64,000 nucleotides of DNA from Nymphaea colorata (Eukaryota > Streptophyta > Magnoliopsida > Nymphaeales > Nymphaeaceae). Shown here piece by piece: positions 12,450-27,100 of this stretch. The stretch's first letter is position 1; the number at the start of each line of letters is the position of its first letter. Position numbers and translations under genes: made by a program. A model generated the notes under the pieces. The model was not told the origin of the DNA. It was given only the letters and a program-made list of their open reading frames with translations, and ran no database searches. Location: positions 27,021,315 to 27,085,314 of the forward strand of contig NC_045141.1 of assembly GCF_008831285.2 (NCBI RefSeq), written 5' to 3'.

Positions 12450-15400
12450 CTTATCTGTAGCAAAGGGCCCAACCAGTCGAAGGGCCTTCTCCTTGGATAC
12501 CGGCTGCCCACCCAACTGTAGCTCTGGAGTAATCAAAGGCCGTCAGTTTTAAAGCATAAAAAGTTGAAAGATTTAAACAAGATATCTCCCCTTCAATTTC
12601 TTGGGAGAGTAAAGATCGAGCGGCGGGAGCCGAATGCATGGGGAGCAAATTCAAGGGGAAACTCTGCCTCCCTCCCTCTCTCTGTGTCTATGGGTTTCTA
12701 ACCTTGTTGGGAGGCAGCAGAGTCGGTCACAGCCGCCGGCGTCGCATCTAGATGACGCAGTGCGACAGAATTCGGTATCTTCGACTCGACGGACATGGTG
12801 TCATCTCCGGCGATCAGATGACGAGAAAGAACTCTCCCTCTCTCTCTCTCTCTCTGTGGAGACTTCAAGGTAAGGGACAGAAGGAGATCGGAGAGAGAGA
12901 GAGAGTGAGAGAGAACATTGGTGGATTAAATCCGGAGATGATGGAGAAGAGGGTCCGTTGGTGACGGAGCGTAATGGAGAATCATAAACGATGGCGCCCC
13001 CGGATCTTCGGGGCCTGTTATTTGCGCGGCAAGGAATGAAGAAGGAAGGAGACAGTTGTTCGCGTGGTTGTGGACAGAGGGACTCTGCCGTGACCCCTTC
13101 CTATTCGTTGGCCTCGTCCCTTTCAGCGCCTACTTTTCATTCATCTCCGTGCGATCCGGACTTTGAAGCTCTCCCCAACCACTGCTCTCTCTTCTCCCTT
13201 TTTTTGAGAGAAACAGGTAACCAACCTCGAGTAAGATTTTAAATTTGCCATGTATATATAGGTCACTAAATTTATAAAACGTACTACCATTTTAGTGATG
13301 ATATTTTGCTGTTTTTTGTATAAGAGTTAAGAAAACGTATTTGATAAATATATTAGTGTAAATATAGTAGCTTATGTGAAAAAGGATTTATAAGAAAGTA
13401 GACAATATTTTATTAAAAAAAGTACATTAAGAAGGTGGGCAAAAATAAAAACATTTTCTTATCCGAATAGCTAGCAGCCAGAACCATAGATTTGTTTTTA
13501 CCCCATTTAAGAGCGTTTATTCCTCACTTGTAATCAGCTTTTGAGTTAATGAAAAAACTCTAATGGTTATTTGTGTTATTTTCCCTTTTACGTTCTGATT
13601 TTGCATTTCTTCCGATTCATCCCTAGATTAATTAAGCATCGATTGTGGATTAGAGGAGGAGTCTTCTTTTCCACTGCATCATCCTTTCATAGATAAAATA
13701 TGGAGAAGGGATGCATCCATGGGCATGCATATGCAGGGAAGAAGGGGTTTAGAGCTGGACGTGATTGTTTCCAATGCCTTGCTACATATCTATGCTATTC
13801 TGCAAGCAAGAGAATGGAATATGCAGAGTTTGTGTTTGTGAAAATGTCCATAAGAAATGTTATCTCACGGACTATCCTAATTCTTGGTTTGGCTATGTTT
13901 GTGTCTGATTACCTATTCTTGTTTTGCTTCATCTGTAGCATGTATAATTCCCATATTATGGTTGCTGAAAAATTTTTATGCCTTTCTTTCTGTAATTTTC
14001 CCCTTTCTTTTGAAAGTTGGTACGCAACCATTTCTTCCATTGTTCAGTTAAAAAACACGAAAACAAAGGCCATTGCAGAAAATTGCTTTCCAAGGGTTAC
14101 TGCTTACTGAGTTACTGTTCAGTTAATATTTCGTTGGGGGTAGTGTATTTTTTGGAGTGAGGGTATTTTAGAAAAGCCTGCGTATCATGCGTTGTTAACT
14201 ACTTATAACTTTAAGTTGGTATTTTTTCCATAACACAAAAACCATTTTCAAAGTTGAGAATCTAGCAGCTTTATTTCTTTACTTTTTTCCCAAGCTGCAT
14301 GAAGCAAGACCTTGTATGAACCTCAGGGTCTGGATAAGGGGTCGGGTAGTAAGGTGAACTTAGATTTGGATATGAGATTCTGAATGGATCGACAAGTTCA
14401 CAGGAACGTGCAATCTTACATATGAAGATGAGTTCCAACGATAGGCAAGCTGGTGTAAGGAACATTTCTCCTAGTTATATTATATATATATATATAATAT
14501 CTAGATCAAACTTTAGAACATTTCAAGTTAACTTTTAGCCAGGTGGATGGAGCTTTTTAATATGTAAAAACATTGAACATATGCGTTTTATGCTAAAACT
14601 AAACCATGTGAATTCTCCACTTCTGATCCCCGTGCAATCCTATTGTCCTACTGCTGATCAATATCTGACTCAAAATTTTCGACCCAGCTTCTTGGGCGAC
14701 ATGTCATTGTAAGGAATGTCGATTCTTCTTCTCTTGAGCTGAACTTAATATTAGTTTTTGAAAATTTTGTAAAAGTGGTTTTAGCATCATGATTAGTTGT
14801 ATATATGTAACATATTTAAAAGTCAAAACAGAATTCCGTCATGATTTTGGTGCAATGCAACTGGGTCACTAGTTCTCGACAAACTGGGTTACTAGTTGTT
14901 TCCCTCCCCATCAAAGAAAAAATGTCTAAACCTTGATTATGGTTATGGCGGAATAGGTGTTTCTTGATTCGAGCAAAATCAGTGCTGCGGAATGGGAAAA
15001 GGCATCATGAGAAAACGCTTCCAAGTCTGGAACTTGAAAGCTTTTTTCTTTCGATGTGAGGTGGACGATTATGTATGAAAATGGCGGAGTTTTGGTCCAT
15101 ATATATTTCCTTCAAGCTCGGGTTCACCATACATAACTAGACTCGATCAACGCTTATATTATATAGCTTGTCATTTTGCACCATCAGCTTTCTCAATAAA
15201 TTTCCAAGGCATGGCCATTGATCAATTGCTTGATCCTTAAAGAGATCATTATCTCAAACAATTTACAAGAAAAAGAAGCATAGATGGAGTTCATGGAGGC
15301 CAAATGAGCTGACGAGTGTGAAGCATCAACATGACTGCACAATTTTCAGTTCATAGCTTGTAAGTGGCATTCTTTCCTAGTGTACCATGACCCCTAATGG

Positions 15401-16087
15401 TGTTGCACATAAAATCCTAGGATATCGGTTGGACCGGATAGCCGGACAATCTATGTGAAAATACATATGGGATGCACGAGGACAGAAATGCCTGTCTGAT
15501 AAACGTGCTCTTACAATGTTAAAATGGTCTACTACCAATAAATAAGGCATTTCTCCTGTTAGGGTGCAAGTTACACATCAATCTTTGTGCACGCTTTGGC
15601 AGAACAGCTTACTGCTTTTGGGTAAAATAGCTGGCTACCAATTCAAATTTCCCGGCTACGTATATTCTAAAACGTACGCCATAATCCCCCGCTTTCTGAT
15701 CTATCATCTATGCCGCCGCCGGTCCTCTTTCTAGTATTTGACTTTTCCTTTTTGATCATTCTGTTTAAACTCATTACAACTTTGGGTTTCCAAATACGTT
15801 GAAAGGCTTAAACCTGCCACTTTGGCTTTGGTGCTTGGAGTCCCTTTACTTAGGACTGCCCAAGTCAAATGCTTACACCATAACAATGACACCACGCTCG
15901 GCCACTAGTATTTCAAACAACTAGCATAGGGACAACAAACACAACACAATAAAATGCCAAAAAGAAAAGGAATCATTGAATATTTATATGAAAAAAATCA
16001 ATAATTAGAAACATCGTCATTTTCTCTAACGAAAAGAAAGAAAAATTCTCCAAAAGTCTGAGTGCAATCCGATTGGTTGATGATCAC
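12450..16087. other. RIC upstream region and gene-poor spacer
   Basis: The first 550 bases are the probable leader and promoter of the RIC gene, with CT and GA tracts near 12835-12856 and 12890-12915. The remainder is AT-rich and without a gene I can support. An open frame of 136 codons on the plus strand at 13700-14110 has a hydrophobic middle part (about residues 50-85). I recognise no homologue, and it has no convincing splice partners. A TA run lies near 14478-14497. The last ~40 bases before 16088 are GLTP 3' region. Confidence 0.5.
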
Positions 16088-19000
16088 CTAAGCCTTCAGG
16101 TCATCCATGCCAACGCTTGCCTGCATATCCAGCCAAAGTTTCAATATCTCTGTGAGATACATGTTTAGGAATGAGGACTACAAATATCAGGCATGGGACC
16201 AATTAAGAGTCACGAATCTATGTTCTTATTTAGCTACGTAGTGAAAGCGAGGCAGCTTAATAATGCATTAAATCTTATTAGTGGGCCTATAATCACATGG
16301 TTCACAAAAAAAGTTACCAATTTCCAAACAGTACTTGGCATCTGCGTTTACTGTTGGGGATCATGAAACTGAATCTAGACTTGACCTTGAACAAAGAGAA
16401 TTTAATGAGAAAACATGACGAATCCCGGGAAGAGTTCATTTTTAATAGAGACAAAAGCCAATAGTATAATGATCATGTAGAGAGGGCAACAGCGGTGACT
16501 GCACAACTGACTTGTGGATGTTTGGGAAGCTGGGAATTGCACCGGACTCGCATATCTTATTATCTTACATGCGTATGTGTTGGAGTTGTGGGCATTGTAA
16601 CTAATACTGTTTTGGCACAAAGTAGCGTAGGTCTTGGATCCAAAAGGAAATCTTCCTATATTCAGTGGGAACCAACACAAGATTCAAATGGAGAAGAAAA
16701 TGTTACCAAGAATTTGTGGTTCTCTTCAAGGATGGGAGGAAACATGGTACAGAAGTTGCGAATGTCCGCATTGAGATCACCACCACCTTCACCTATGATT
16801 TCCATGAATTTCTTCCTCTCAGGTGCAAGTTTCATAGCAGCCTGCCCAAAAATAAATAAAAATATTTAGACATATAAAGTGGATCGCCCAACCGGGTGAT
16901 GTCCAGAAGAATATTTGTCTTCAAATTAAGACTGCCAATTTCTGTAAGAAATGTCCGTATAGAAGTCATTTTACCACCAAACCGAGGTGATTCTTAGGGT
17001 TTGACAAAACCTCATGTAATTGAGACAGTCTCAGCTACATTGTTATGTCAATTTTCTTTGACCTGGGTCCGATGTCTAACTGAATCTGTGCTACAGAGAC
17101 AATCAGGTTTGTCCGACTTTTGCATCAAAATAGGAGTACAAGTCTGAAACCAGCTGACAGCACATAGACTTGGTCATTTAAGCTTACTAGTTCTGATTTA
17201 TTAAAACCTAACTAGATATTCAAATCTATCTATTATCCATCTGCATGCCGCTAAAGTCATGTTGTTGTAGTGTCAAATGAGGTCATTTTAAACTAGTTTC
17301 AATGCTAAAACCAAGACTAACATGGTTTTAGGTCATCAAATTAGTCATTTAGATTAGCTCTACCCGAAATAAGCTTTCCACAAGATCAATGGGTCATTGA
17401 CTTACATGCACAACTCAATAACGTTTTATAACTGGTACCTTACCATGTGGTAGAGTTCTCAAGAAGCATATTTTAGAAAGAAGATAGAAGAAGAGGTAGA
17501 TTAAAAGATACTTACAGTGAAAGTAGTACTGGCGACCCACCCATGCCACTTTTTCAAGGTTTTGCTATATGCATCACTACATGCCTGTGGCATGGTCCAT
17601 TCAGCATGCTCAATCAAGTTGCAGAACATTTGAACCAAGAAATCCATGGCCCTGTTTGAGGAAAGAGGAATCATTTAGGAAGAAAGGTGAATGCTCAATC
17701 ATTATGTTTACAGCTCTTATTGTAATTTTAAATAAAGGTGAGTTTATGCCTCTACCAGAATGTATGCATTAATAGGTACAATGAAGCTTCATTGTCAATG
17801 TCAATCCAAAACCAACAAGCAAAAATTATTAGTACCTAGTTAACCATAAAAGTCCATTTGTGCAACTTGAGGAATCTTTTGCTTTCTTAGCAGCCAGCTC
17901 CTCTTTCATCATAGAGTACAGTAGATGGTACTTGGAAGGATCAGAAGAATATTTGTTCTCCAACCTCTGCAACAGAAATAAAAGGAAACATAAGTTATTG
18001 AAGAGAAACACTAGGTTCTGCTATGAGTTCTAAGCATGCCATGAAAGATTCCTACATTTTCAGCAAAGAGCAAATAAAGTTTAAGAGTTCTACAGGATGA
18101 AAGTGTAACTGAACGTTACATTGGCAAAGAACAGGAGAGCTTGAAGATAAACTCTCAACAATGTCCCGTTGTATTTACAAAAAACTAACAGTGACAGGAT
18201 CACATAGCCACAGACAAACGTGAATTGCATATGCTAGATTGTGCAAGTGACCAACATGATTTCTAGGCTGAATTTAAAGAAAATAAATAAATAAAAAGGA
18301 AGTGGAAGAGCTGAAGCAAAAGATTGTATCATACAAGAAGTTGAAATACAGTTTCATGAGAACATACCGTTATATTACCTCCAATATCAGATTTTACAAG
18401 TGTCAAGGCCGATCCAAGCTTCTCTGAAAAGTGGACCACGTCAGAGTAGACCCTAGAGAAAATTCTTACAACCATAATCATTGAGCAATGAGTATTATTG
18501 CATTCACCGGAGTTCAATGGATAACTGAAAATGCAGAGACTTAAGAGGAAAATGCAGCACGAACTGCAACTTGTTCATGTTTGGCTAGATATTAAACTCA
18601 AAAGGAAAGAATAAGAAAACCCAGAAAGCCTGAGTATCCATAGAACATTATAACTTCAAAACAATCCCCATCAGACTGGCTTTAAGAATCCTTGACGAAC
18701 AAATCCTTTTCTAAGTAAAGAAGAAGTTTACGGCGCCTTGTTTAAGTTCTTTTTTATCAAACTTTCTTCCAATTAAGTTCTATAAATATAAACGCAAACA
18801 AAAACCCTCAAATGTCAGTAACTCCTCTATTATTATTGAATATGCTCTACTAATTTTATAGCCAAAAAACCTGCATGCTAGAAGTGTAGCATACACTATT
18901 ACAATAGATGATAAAAGAAACGAAAAACGAATCACATCACTGGCAATAGTCTAAGGCTCTGAGCATTGAGCCACATAACTCGTAGTCTTTTACTAAACTA

Positions 19001-19353
19001 TCGCATAATGCTCTAGTTTAAGTTTTTTGCAATACAATTCTGCAAATAAGTATTGTCAACTGTAACTAAATTAAATTTTATAGCAATACAAGAACATGTA
19101 TCGTTTAAACATTGGTCATACCGATCGTTAGAAAAATCTAAACTCAAAGTGACTGACCGGAAGAAAGAATAACACCATGGAAGAAGAGGTCGACAAGTAA
19201 TATTTCTTTAGAAGCAAGAGATCCAAAAGCCACACCTATGACTGGCAGCACATTCTTGCACATTTCCAGAAACGGCTTAGCCAACAGATGGCCTTCTTCA
19301 GATTTAACCAGCTTCATTCCCTCCAAGGACGGAGTAAAAACAGTCCCCGCCAT
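16088..19353 (-). CDS. GLTP1: Glycolipid transfer protein (GLTP1-like)
   Basis: Small cytosolic protein that binds and shuttles glycosphingolipids between membranes. Six exons, 19353-19236, 18423-18368, 17966-17836, 17651-17516, 16841-16707 and 16120-16088, give 202 residues, the same length as Arabidopsis GLTP1. It is a single all-alpha GLTP domain. The residues that hold the sugar head group are visible: Asp52 and Asn56 in KSDIGGNIT, Arg59 at the place of human Lys55, Trp99 in NGLLWLTR and His138 in KKWHGW. The last exon is only 11 codons (ASVGMDDLKA). Reading through the preceding donor (16706-16705) would instead add an unrelated 14-residue tail, so the spliced form is preferred. The start MAGTVFTPSLEGMK matches the family. 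A TTTGCTTTCAG acceptor-like site about 60 bases upstream suggests an intron in the 5' leader. Confidence 0.96.
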
Positions 19354-21692
19354 GTTCTTACAGGTCCCCTTCAACACAGACAAACCAAGGAAGGATGGTG
19401 GGTTGTCGACAAATCTGAAAGCAAACAAGAACCGGTACCGTAATCAGTTACACCGCCGATGTAGCATAAAAGAGCAGTGTAAAGCGTGAAAAGAATCGAG
19501 GGCAAATTCTATGAAAAAAGAAAAGTTAATTTTCCTAGTGGCGATGGTTGAATCAAATCGTCAGCTAAACCACTCCCGTGGCCGAACTACAAGTTAAAAT
19601 GACACAAAAAGGTGGAAACAAGAAAATGAAAATTCGAAAACTGCGCATTTTGCAGAAGAAATAGACAACAGATTCCAGATGCACAGAAAGCCAGCTCCCT
19701 GCTTATGACGGAGTTCTGGCTAAGGGTGCTCACAAGCGATACGATATCGGACCGTCAAAGAAAACAAAATGCGAGCATTAAGAATGAAAAGTTCATCCTT
19801 CTCGTACTCTGCACCCATACGTAGAGATGCAAAAGTTCGTGAAACCGAAACAGAGAAATCGCATAATGCATCCGTTCATAACCCTTACTCCAACTCAAAA
19901 TTCGTCTGTCTGATTCTTCAAAAAAGGCGGCTTAGATGTAAGGGCTCTTGAAGAAGCGTAAAATCGAAGGAGAGCGAAATCAAGAAACCGTAGCTTAGTT
20001 GAACATTTCTAACAAGCGTTACGGTTTTCTGTCCGATCCTTCGAACAGGATCAGCCGGCAAGAGAAAACACATCGGAACCCTTAAATTTAAAAACGGTAA
20101 AGACATTAGTGCTGAAGATAGCCGCAGGCGAACTGCGATCAGCGTGCTGACGAAGTAAAAAATATCTGTTCCTCCTACCGCGCGGCCGGAGAAATCTCAC
20201 CGATCGAACTGCTTATGAACTGTCAGGACGGAATTTTCAATTCCCGACGACTGTTGATGATCAAAGATGCAAGGGAATGGCGGGGAGAATGGATCTTTAA
20301 TAGAGGTGATGCCGATTCCTCCACCATCAACGGACGTGACGTCGTGACGACGACGTTGATCCCGCGGCAAAGTTCGTTACTTTTTTGTTAGTTGCATCGC
20401 GATGACGCCGATGACGCCGTGGTCACCGAAGCGTCAATTCCTTCTACAACAATCACGCCAAGGGATCATACGTAGGGCATTGTCGACATTATTCATAAAG
20501 ATTAGGAGATTGCGAAGAAAAACTTTCCGCGTCAGGAGAATGATATTGATGAGCTTATTTTTCAGATGACCAGCTCGCCATTTGACATTTTCGGCGTAGT
20601 TTTTGTCCAGCCGAATCCCCCGCGCACATGGAGAGAAATCCAAGAAAAATGTGAAGACGACCAAAGTTGATACTTCTGCGGAATTTGCCAGGAAAGTAAT
20701 CACTCCCTGTTGGAGTTTCAACTTAACTTTTCTACTGAGAGTTTGCTTAGATACAATTAGATGGGTTTGTTAACAAGAGTTTCGGCACCAATGTTGCTCC
20801 ACTGTTAGCGCAATTAATTTATGTAACGTGAGAGATGCATCCCCACAAGGGTTCTAATTTATGATTCATGTCAAATGCATCACAGGGAAGAGAAAGCGGT
20901 CGACAGTAAAAGAGTTTTCCGTTTGCCTGCACCACAACAACAGCACCAACAATGGTAAGGCACGTCCCATAGTGGGGCTCCACAACTAAAACTTTGGTGA
21001 TCCCAATGCTGTGGGAGTCAAGATGAACGGAAATCGTCTTGGATTGCAATCTTAGCTTTCATTTAGTCGATACATAGTTTACATCATCTAGCAGCAAGGT
21101 AGATACATCCTTTCCCATATTTCCTCACAAGAGCACCACAAACTTTCCTCTTTTTTTTTTTTTTCTTTCGGATCCCACAAACAAAGAAATATTTTCCCAT
21201 TAATAAGTTTGCCCCAAAAAACTTTCCACCCCGCTGGATTTTGTTTTTCATTTCCCACTCCCGATCGTGCCTTAGATGCAGCTATTGGCAGCTTCCCTAG
21301 TAGCCGTTGATCACCAATTAGGAAGCTTCCCTATCCTGACGTACCATATCATCACACGTGATTCGTTTCTTACTTCATTTTCAAGGTTTTTGTGTTGCTT
21401 TTATTTTGATAGGTAAGAATATATTTATAGAATCCTAGCCGCCTACGATTTGAAACAAGAAATGCAGATTTCTATTCAAAGACGAGTTTACATTGTGCCA
21501 ACAGAAGGTCCCAATCAAAAGATAGTTTTCTGGAACCGAGACGCGACCCTGATTTCTCCTTAGTTGGCCACGATCACAAGGCAGGGAATAAGGAAAAAGA
21601 AACTACCAACGGGTAGGAACAAGTACCATGCAATGTGCGCCATTGCTGGATGGACAACGATGCTACGCAAAACTTCTTGAGAATTCAAGTAA
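19354..21692. other. GLTP upstream region and spacer to PP4R2
   Basis: The left part should hold the GLTP leader, probably split by an intron reaching to about 20200, and its promoter. The right end is 3' region of the PP4R2-like gene. A run of T lies near 21150. Minus-strand open frames at 20434-20721 and 20819-21049 match nothing I know. I see no further gene. Confidence 0.5.
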
Positions 21693-24117
21693 CTATAAAC
21701 TAGGGCGTGGCTCGATACTTCTGGGAGGTGGAGCATTTTCAGGTTCAGGAGGCGCCTCTTCATTTTTTTTCTCTTCTTCACTTGCAGCCATCTTATTGTC
21801 AAGGTTATCATCTTCATCTGCCATTTCCACATCAGTATCCTCAACTAGGTTTTCATCATTGTCCCCTGTCAACGTAGGGGGATGGTTTTTCAGTTCTTCC
21901 ACCAGTTCTTCGATAGCAGCAGGTTTTGACGATGGGTATGGGTCCTTGCAGATCGGTATGGTTGAAGTTACCAGCAAATTCTGCCACACGGAAACCAAAA
22001 TTAAACTGGTTTCAGAAGCCTAAAATCCAAGTTTTGCATGACATTCATCAGGCCAATATGATAATACAAAAATAATGTGGTCAAACACCCATATCCCGTC
22101 GACAAAGATTCGCAGTCATGTCAAGCTTAGAACAATTGTATTTACCAATTCTTCATACTGGAAATTCGAAAGAGTATGAGGACTGTTCACCTTTTCTAAT
22201 GCTAAAACAAGCTTTGAAAGGCTCGGATATATGCTTTTGGGAGTCAAAAGGATCTGTAATTCGAAAGGTTGAAGAAGAAAGTTATGAAATGCAGATACAG
22301 CAGTTGAGAATCAACGAATTATTTTGAACCAAGGTTACCTCACAGAGTCTCTGCAGAGTAAAAGGAGGAGCTCCCATGAAACTAAGAAGAGCTGGAATAC
22401 AAGATAATTAGATATTGCCGTAAATTCAACCATACATGCAAATTCTCGTTTCCGTTTTCGTAGTGCAAGAAGACACTTGAGAGGAATTTTGCAGAGAAGG
22501 CATTTCATCATTCATTTTTACTTTAAGGATATTAACAGAACCTTAAGAAATGGTTGTGAGTTAAATAAAACGATAAGAATGTGCATTTCAAGAATTACCC
22601 TCATTTAACCTTTCCACCAACTCTGAATGTTTCTCCACAACTACAGGGCCTCTATATGGACCACCATCACTACTGATCTCTCGTTCAGGATATTCAGCCA
22701 ACACCTTGAAAAGTGATGTGTCAAATATAATTAATTGAATGCCATTCATCATTCACAATCACAATAAACCACAGAACTTCTGGAAATTAAAACAACAAAA
22801 AGAATGGCCAATGGTTTTAGAAAGCAAATGCTGGGCCTGCTGGCATACCTCACCATACCTGCTTCAGACGAAATGAGATTATGATTTTCAACACATCCCA
22901 ATCATGCCTGCAAAAACAATATACTTTTCCATCATGCCTGGACGATCTAGTTTCTGAGCAAATAAGTCAACATTTTCACTTTTGACATTGCATAGGTAAA
23001 CTCATTAAAAAAGCATCTCAACTTAGAATTGCTGGTGGTGCAATATGAATAAGAAAAGGACATGCATAAATTACATATTTAGTATTATTTTACATTACTA
23101 CAGCCAAAAAAAAAAAGACTGATCAAAGGAAAACAGGGAAGGGGAGTGGAATAAATACTTCCACTACCTAGCACACCATCTTGAAAGAATAACAAAGTCC
23201 AAATTCTGCTCGAACATGACTGACAAAAAATGCATCCTAATCATGCTATCATAGAGTGCTCAGTTATACGCATATAGTTCTAAAGAATTTTGACATCATG
23301 AATCCCAATACTTATTTCTTTTGCAAACAAAACCAAAACCAGCATACCAATATTTTCCTGTTGCAGCAATCACTTCAATGATACTTCTGACTTCATCAGA
23401 GATGTTAGGCCTCGGGGTCTCATTCCTACAAGTTCCACAAAAGGAAGGAAAAACCATTTTACTCAGTAAAAGAAGCTCTTAATGAGTTTTGCAACAGAAA
23501 GTATATGAAAAAATATGGAAAATATGCCCAACTCACATACATCTCTCTAACTCATCTAGGGCATCCGTCTGTGGTTGTCAGAGAGATTTTGCGAACTTCT
23601 AACAATATATTAAACAAGCCCTTTGACAAAAATAGAAAAAGGGCATGGAGGATCAAATTTATTATGAAAAGCTTCAGATACCAACCAAACTTTCTACCAA
23701 AAACAACCACCTATACATGCATATGGAAACAAGGGATAAAGTTTTAGTAGATATATCACTCAGTTTATCTGAATTTCTACACCTCTTCTCAAGAAAAGGT
23801 GAAAAAAAAATAATCAACAAAATAGGGAGGGCTGCCATCATTAACAATGAGGCATGTCATTTATACTGAAGGTTCCCGTGATCTCTTAATCCACCATAAA
23901 ACCCAATACATGAGCACATCCAAATGTATGCTATTACTACCCCTTTATAGCCAAAAACAAATAACTAATCAATAAAACAATGCAAAGGCCATCAAATCAA
24001 TAAGAAATAAGGGACATCATACCCAAGATGTGCGCCTGGTGAAACCAGGCTTCCAGCATCATGATCCTTGTCAGCCAAAGGCGATGTAGGTGGTTCTACA
24101 TTTTCTGCTGAAGCCAT
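21693..24117 (-). CDS. Protein phosphatase 4 regulatory subunit 2-like (PP4R2)
   Basis: Predicted regulatory subunit of serine/threonine protein phosphatase 4, a nuclear and cytosolic phosphatase active in DNA repair and development. Six exons, 24117-24023, 23425-23348, 22907-22859, 22704-22599, 22391-22339 and 21980-21693, give 222 residues in frame. Recognisable PP4R2 blocks are RPNISDEVRSIIEVIAATGKYW (residues about 37-58, continuing to HDWDVLK), VLAEYPE, the helix MGAPPFTLQRLCE and NLLVTSTIPICKDPYP. The C-terminal 70 residues are acidic and disordered in appearance (Asp/Glu-rich, then Pro-rich), as in other plant members. The exon 1 ATG opens MASAENVEPP. The leader probably continues in an exon near 25650, across an intron carrying an 80-bp duplication. 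Function in this plant is inferred from the family. Confidence 0.92.
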
Positions 24118-27100
24118 TACCACTTTGCAACCTCAAGCGCTTGCTCTAGGACCATATACCTTTTGAGAATCAAACAAAAAATCACTTTAGCAATCTATCT
24201 TCTGGGATTTCATTTCAGGATTAAAAAAAAAAAACCACAAATTTGTCCTGTAAAAGCTATCAAAATCAGGTCAATGATAAAAACATTTGTTCTTCTACTT
24301 TGAAGATCAAAGCAGCAAAAGAATTATCTACGATTCCAGATCGGCAAAATTGTTGGAACATAGGCAAGTCAAGTTTCAATAAAAATTGAATAACAGGGTA
24401 TCCTCATAAGGCACAAACTTATATAACCAATTATGCATATACTTCAAGTCAAGTTTCAATAAAAATTGAATAACAGGGTATCCTCATAAGGCACAAACTT
24501 ATATAACCAATTATGCATATACTTCAAGAACCAACTGATGGTATAATATGTATCCATGCAATGACAAGCTACTTTGTATTGATGGACAAGGATAATCTTC
24601 CCTTTCAATTTCAAATGTCGTTAAAGTTTGCATGCACTTGGTAAATACAAAAGAAACTTCCTACGAAAGAAGGAAGGCTTTCAAAAGCATAGCAATTGGA
24701 TGCAAAAAGTAGCAGCTGCAAGAGCACATAGTCATGCACCTAGCCACCTATACTTCCTCATTTTATTCATTACCTGAAATCCTTCCCGGTAGCTATATAT
24801 TTTCTCGAGGAGTTCGTTTCTTTCCCATGTGCAAACTATATGTATGTTTTCAGTTGCACATTTTCTAAAGGAGTTAGCTTTGTTCGTGTCATGCATGTGA
24901 CAACGTGTATATAAGCACGTCGGACTATGCAGCCTGTGCCCTTAATAGGCTTATGTTGCTGTAATCCCCGCATCTCACTAACAGAATGGAATTAGAGAAT
25001 GGAATATAAACAGAACAGAGTACATCCAAGATTGAAATGGACACGTGAAAATATAACATTATAATTCAGGATAGTTTGAAGATCAGCTAAGCGGAAAAAA
25101 ATGATTCAGAAAATGGTTACAAAAGATACTGACGACTAAAACGTGCAGGAAAGTCGTACGTAGAATCAAAACACAAATAACATCTAAATAATGTAAAACA
25201 GGTAACAGCACGACTAGTGGCACTGCAATTATGAGAAATAAACGAAAAATAACGTGCCCGCAAGAAGAGAGTAGGAATAAGAAACCGTTCGTGTTAGAGC
25301 GCAGCTTAAGTAAGATAACAATTAAGACAGGAAAAAATGATTCACAATCCTGGTAGACAGACTTTCACCATGATAATCAAGAGTATGCATGATCTCAATG
25401 ACTTACCTAACCGCTACAAGGGCCAACAAGAACCACAAAGCACATGATCGATGATTAGATTTGCAATATACACGATAAATTCTATAATGCGACCTAAAAT
25501 TAGCTCTCCCATGAATATGCTAATCCATGTGAAGAAAATGCGTCGGCGACCACACTATTAAAAGAGCAACCCTCAAACACAACCAAGAAGCAGAAAAACC
25601 ATATATTAAACCCTAATCACGGCAATATGAACCCTAACCTTAGAGGAAGACAGAGATACCGTCACCGCCGCCAAGAGACCCAATCTTGCCGACGGAAGAG
25701 CGAGGGGATGAGTGGCGGCAGGGGCGGAGAGTGGAGATCCAAGAGGGAGTCGCAGGCGGGGAGGGGTCGGAAGGGCGGCGTTGCGAACGGATCCTGTAAT
25801 GTGTGTATTTTCCAAGTCTTCATCCGACCATACCTCGCGTTTGAGTCCGTGTCCACATCGTATCGGCTGCATCCAATCAGGCGAAGCGGCTTGATTTTAC
25901 ATGGTCATACAAATATGAACAAACATTTACTTTTTGTGTACTTCCCTTCCCACCGGCTGGTTGGGAGCTCAAACTCTGGTTGGGTGTTGTGTTGGGTGTT
26001 TGGTGTAATTTAATATACATTAACTTATACACTTTTTCACTCGGTATAAAAAACATTAACACCTACCTAATGACCAACCACTGACCCGAGCTGGATCACG
26101 GAATTCTAACAAAGAATACAAATCTACCTAAACAAAAAAGAAAAAGAAAAAGAAAGAAACCGAGCAGAAATGACTTAGTAAGATTTAGAGGGGTTAATAC
26201 GATGTCTATGGGCTGATACACTTATAGTACGGGCGGGAGGTGCAAAATTTTATTAGATATCCAATCCAATCTAGCGAGTTTATAAGCGGATAGGATTAAA
26301 ACGGGATCCTCTTGGTCGGGAGATGGTTAACATAATCTGAACGAGTGTTAATACATTTTCAAACCATCTATTATGTAAAAAAAATAAAAAAAAAAGAAGC
26401 ATTGCACCATGAATATATTTATCGATCAAATTCACTACTGCAGTTGTGATCGACATGGATAACTTGGTAAGCATCCACCTTTGAATTGTATTTTTCTATT
26501 TCGAGTTTCAAGTTAACCGAATGTTGACACTATATGGTCTTTGAAATGCCATATTTTAAATGCATCCCAGTTTAGTTACTATGGAATCAAATATGCACTC
26601 ATAGATCAACATTCGGAGATAATGGGATTTGAAAATACTTCATAAAATTCCTAGGTAAAAATTTATATTGAAGCTCACGAGCCTAAATTCCATAAAAAAT
26701 AGAATCGCACATATCGAGGATCATTTTTCTATGTCAAGATATTAGGAAAATATAAATGAAATGCTAGCAGAAACATTAAAATGGTTACGTGGATTCATAA
26801 ACTTTTGGAAAAAGAAACCCTACTTTTTTCCAACACATATACTAGGGGACTAATTTTCTCCGCGAAAGTACAAAATCTCCAATTACCTGCTCCACCCTTG
26901 TGTCTTGGCCTATGAGGAGGTCGGACAACCTGATATTTGGACGGGCAAGCCTGAAACATTAGCAGCGTGAGCATAGCCAGGCAGCAGCTCAAGTTGCACC
27001 TGTCCCCATAGAAGGCCCAACTCCTTCCTGAAGATCCTTGCCCACGCCATGGCTGAGTTTTCTATTTCCACCTTTTTGTTTCACCATCCGCCCACTTGAG

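Noticed and set aside
16666-16706. Reading through the GLTP exon 5 donor to a nearby stop
   Set aside because: This would replace the conserved ASVGMDDLKA tail, which is present in a proper downstream exon.
26795-27060. Cysteine-rich minus-strand frame left of the TBC gene
   Set aside because: No family recognised and no supporting exon or promoter context.
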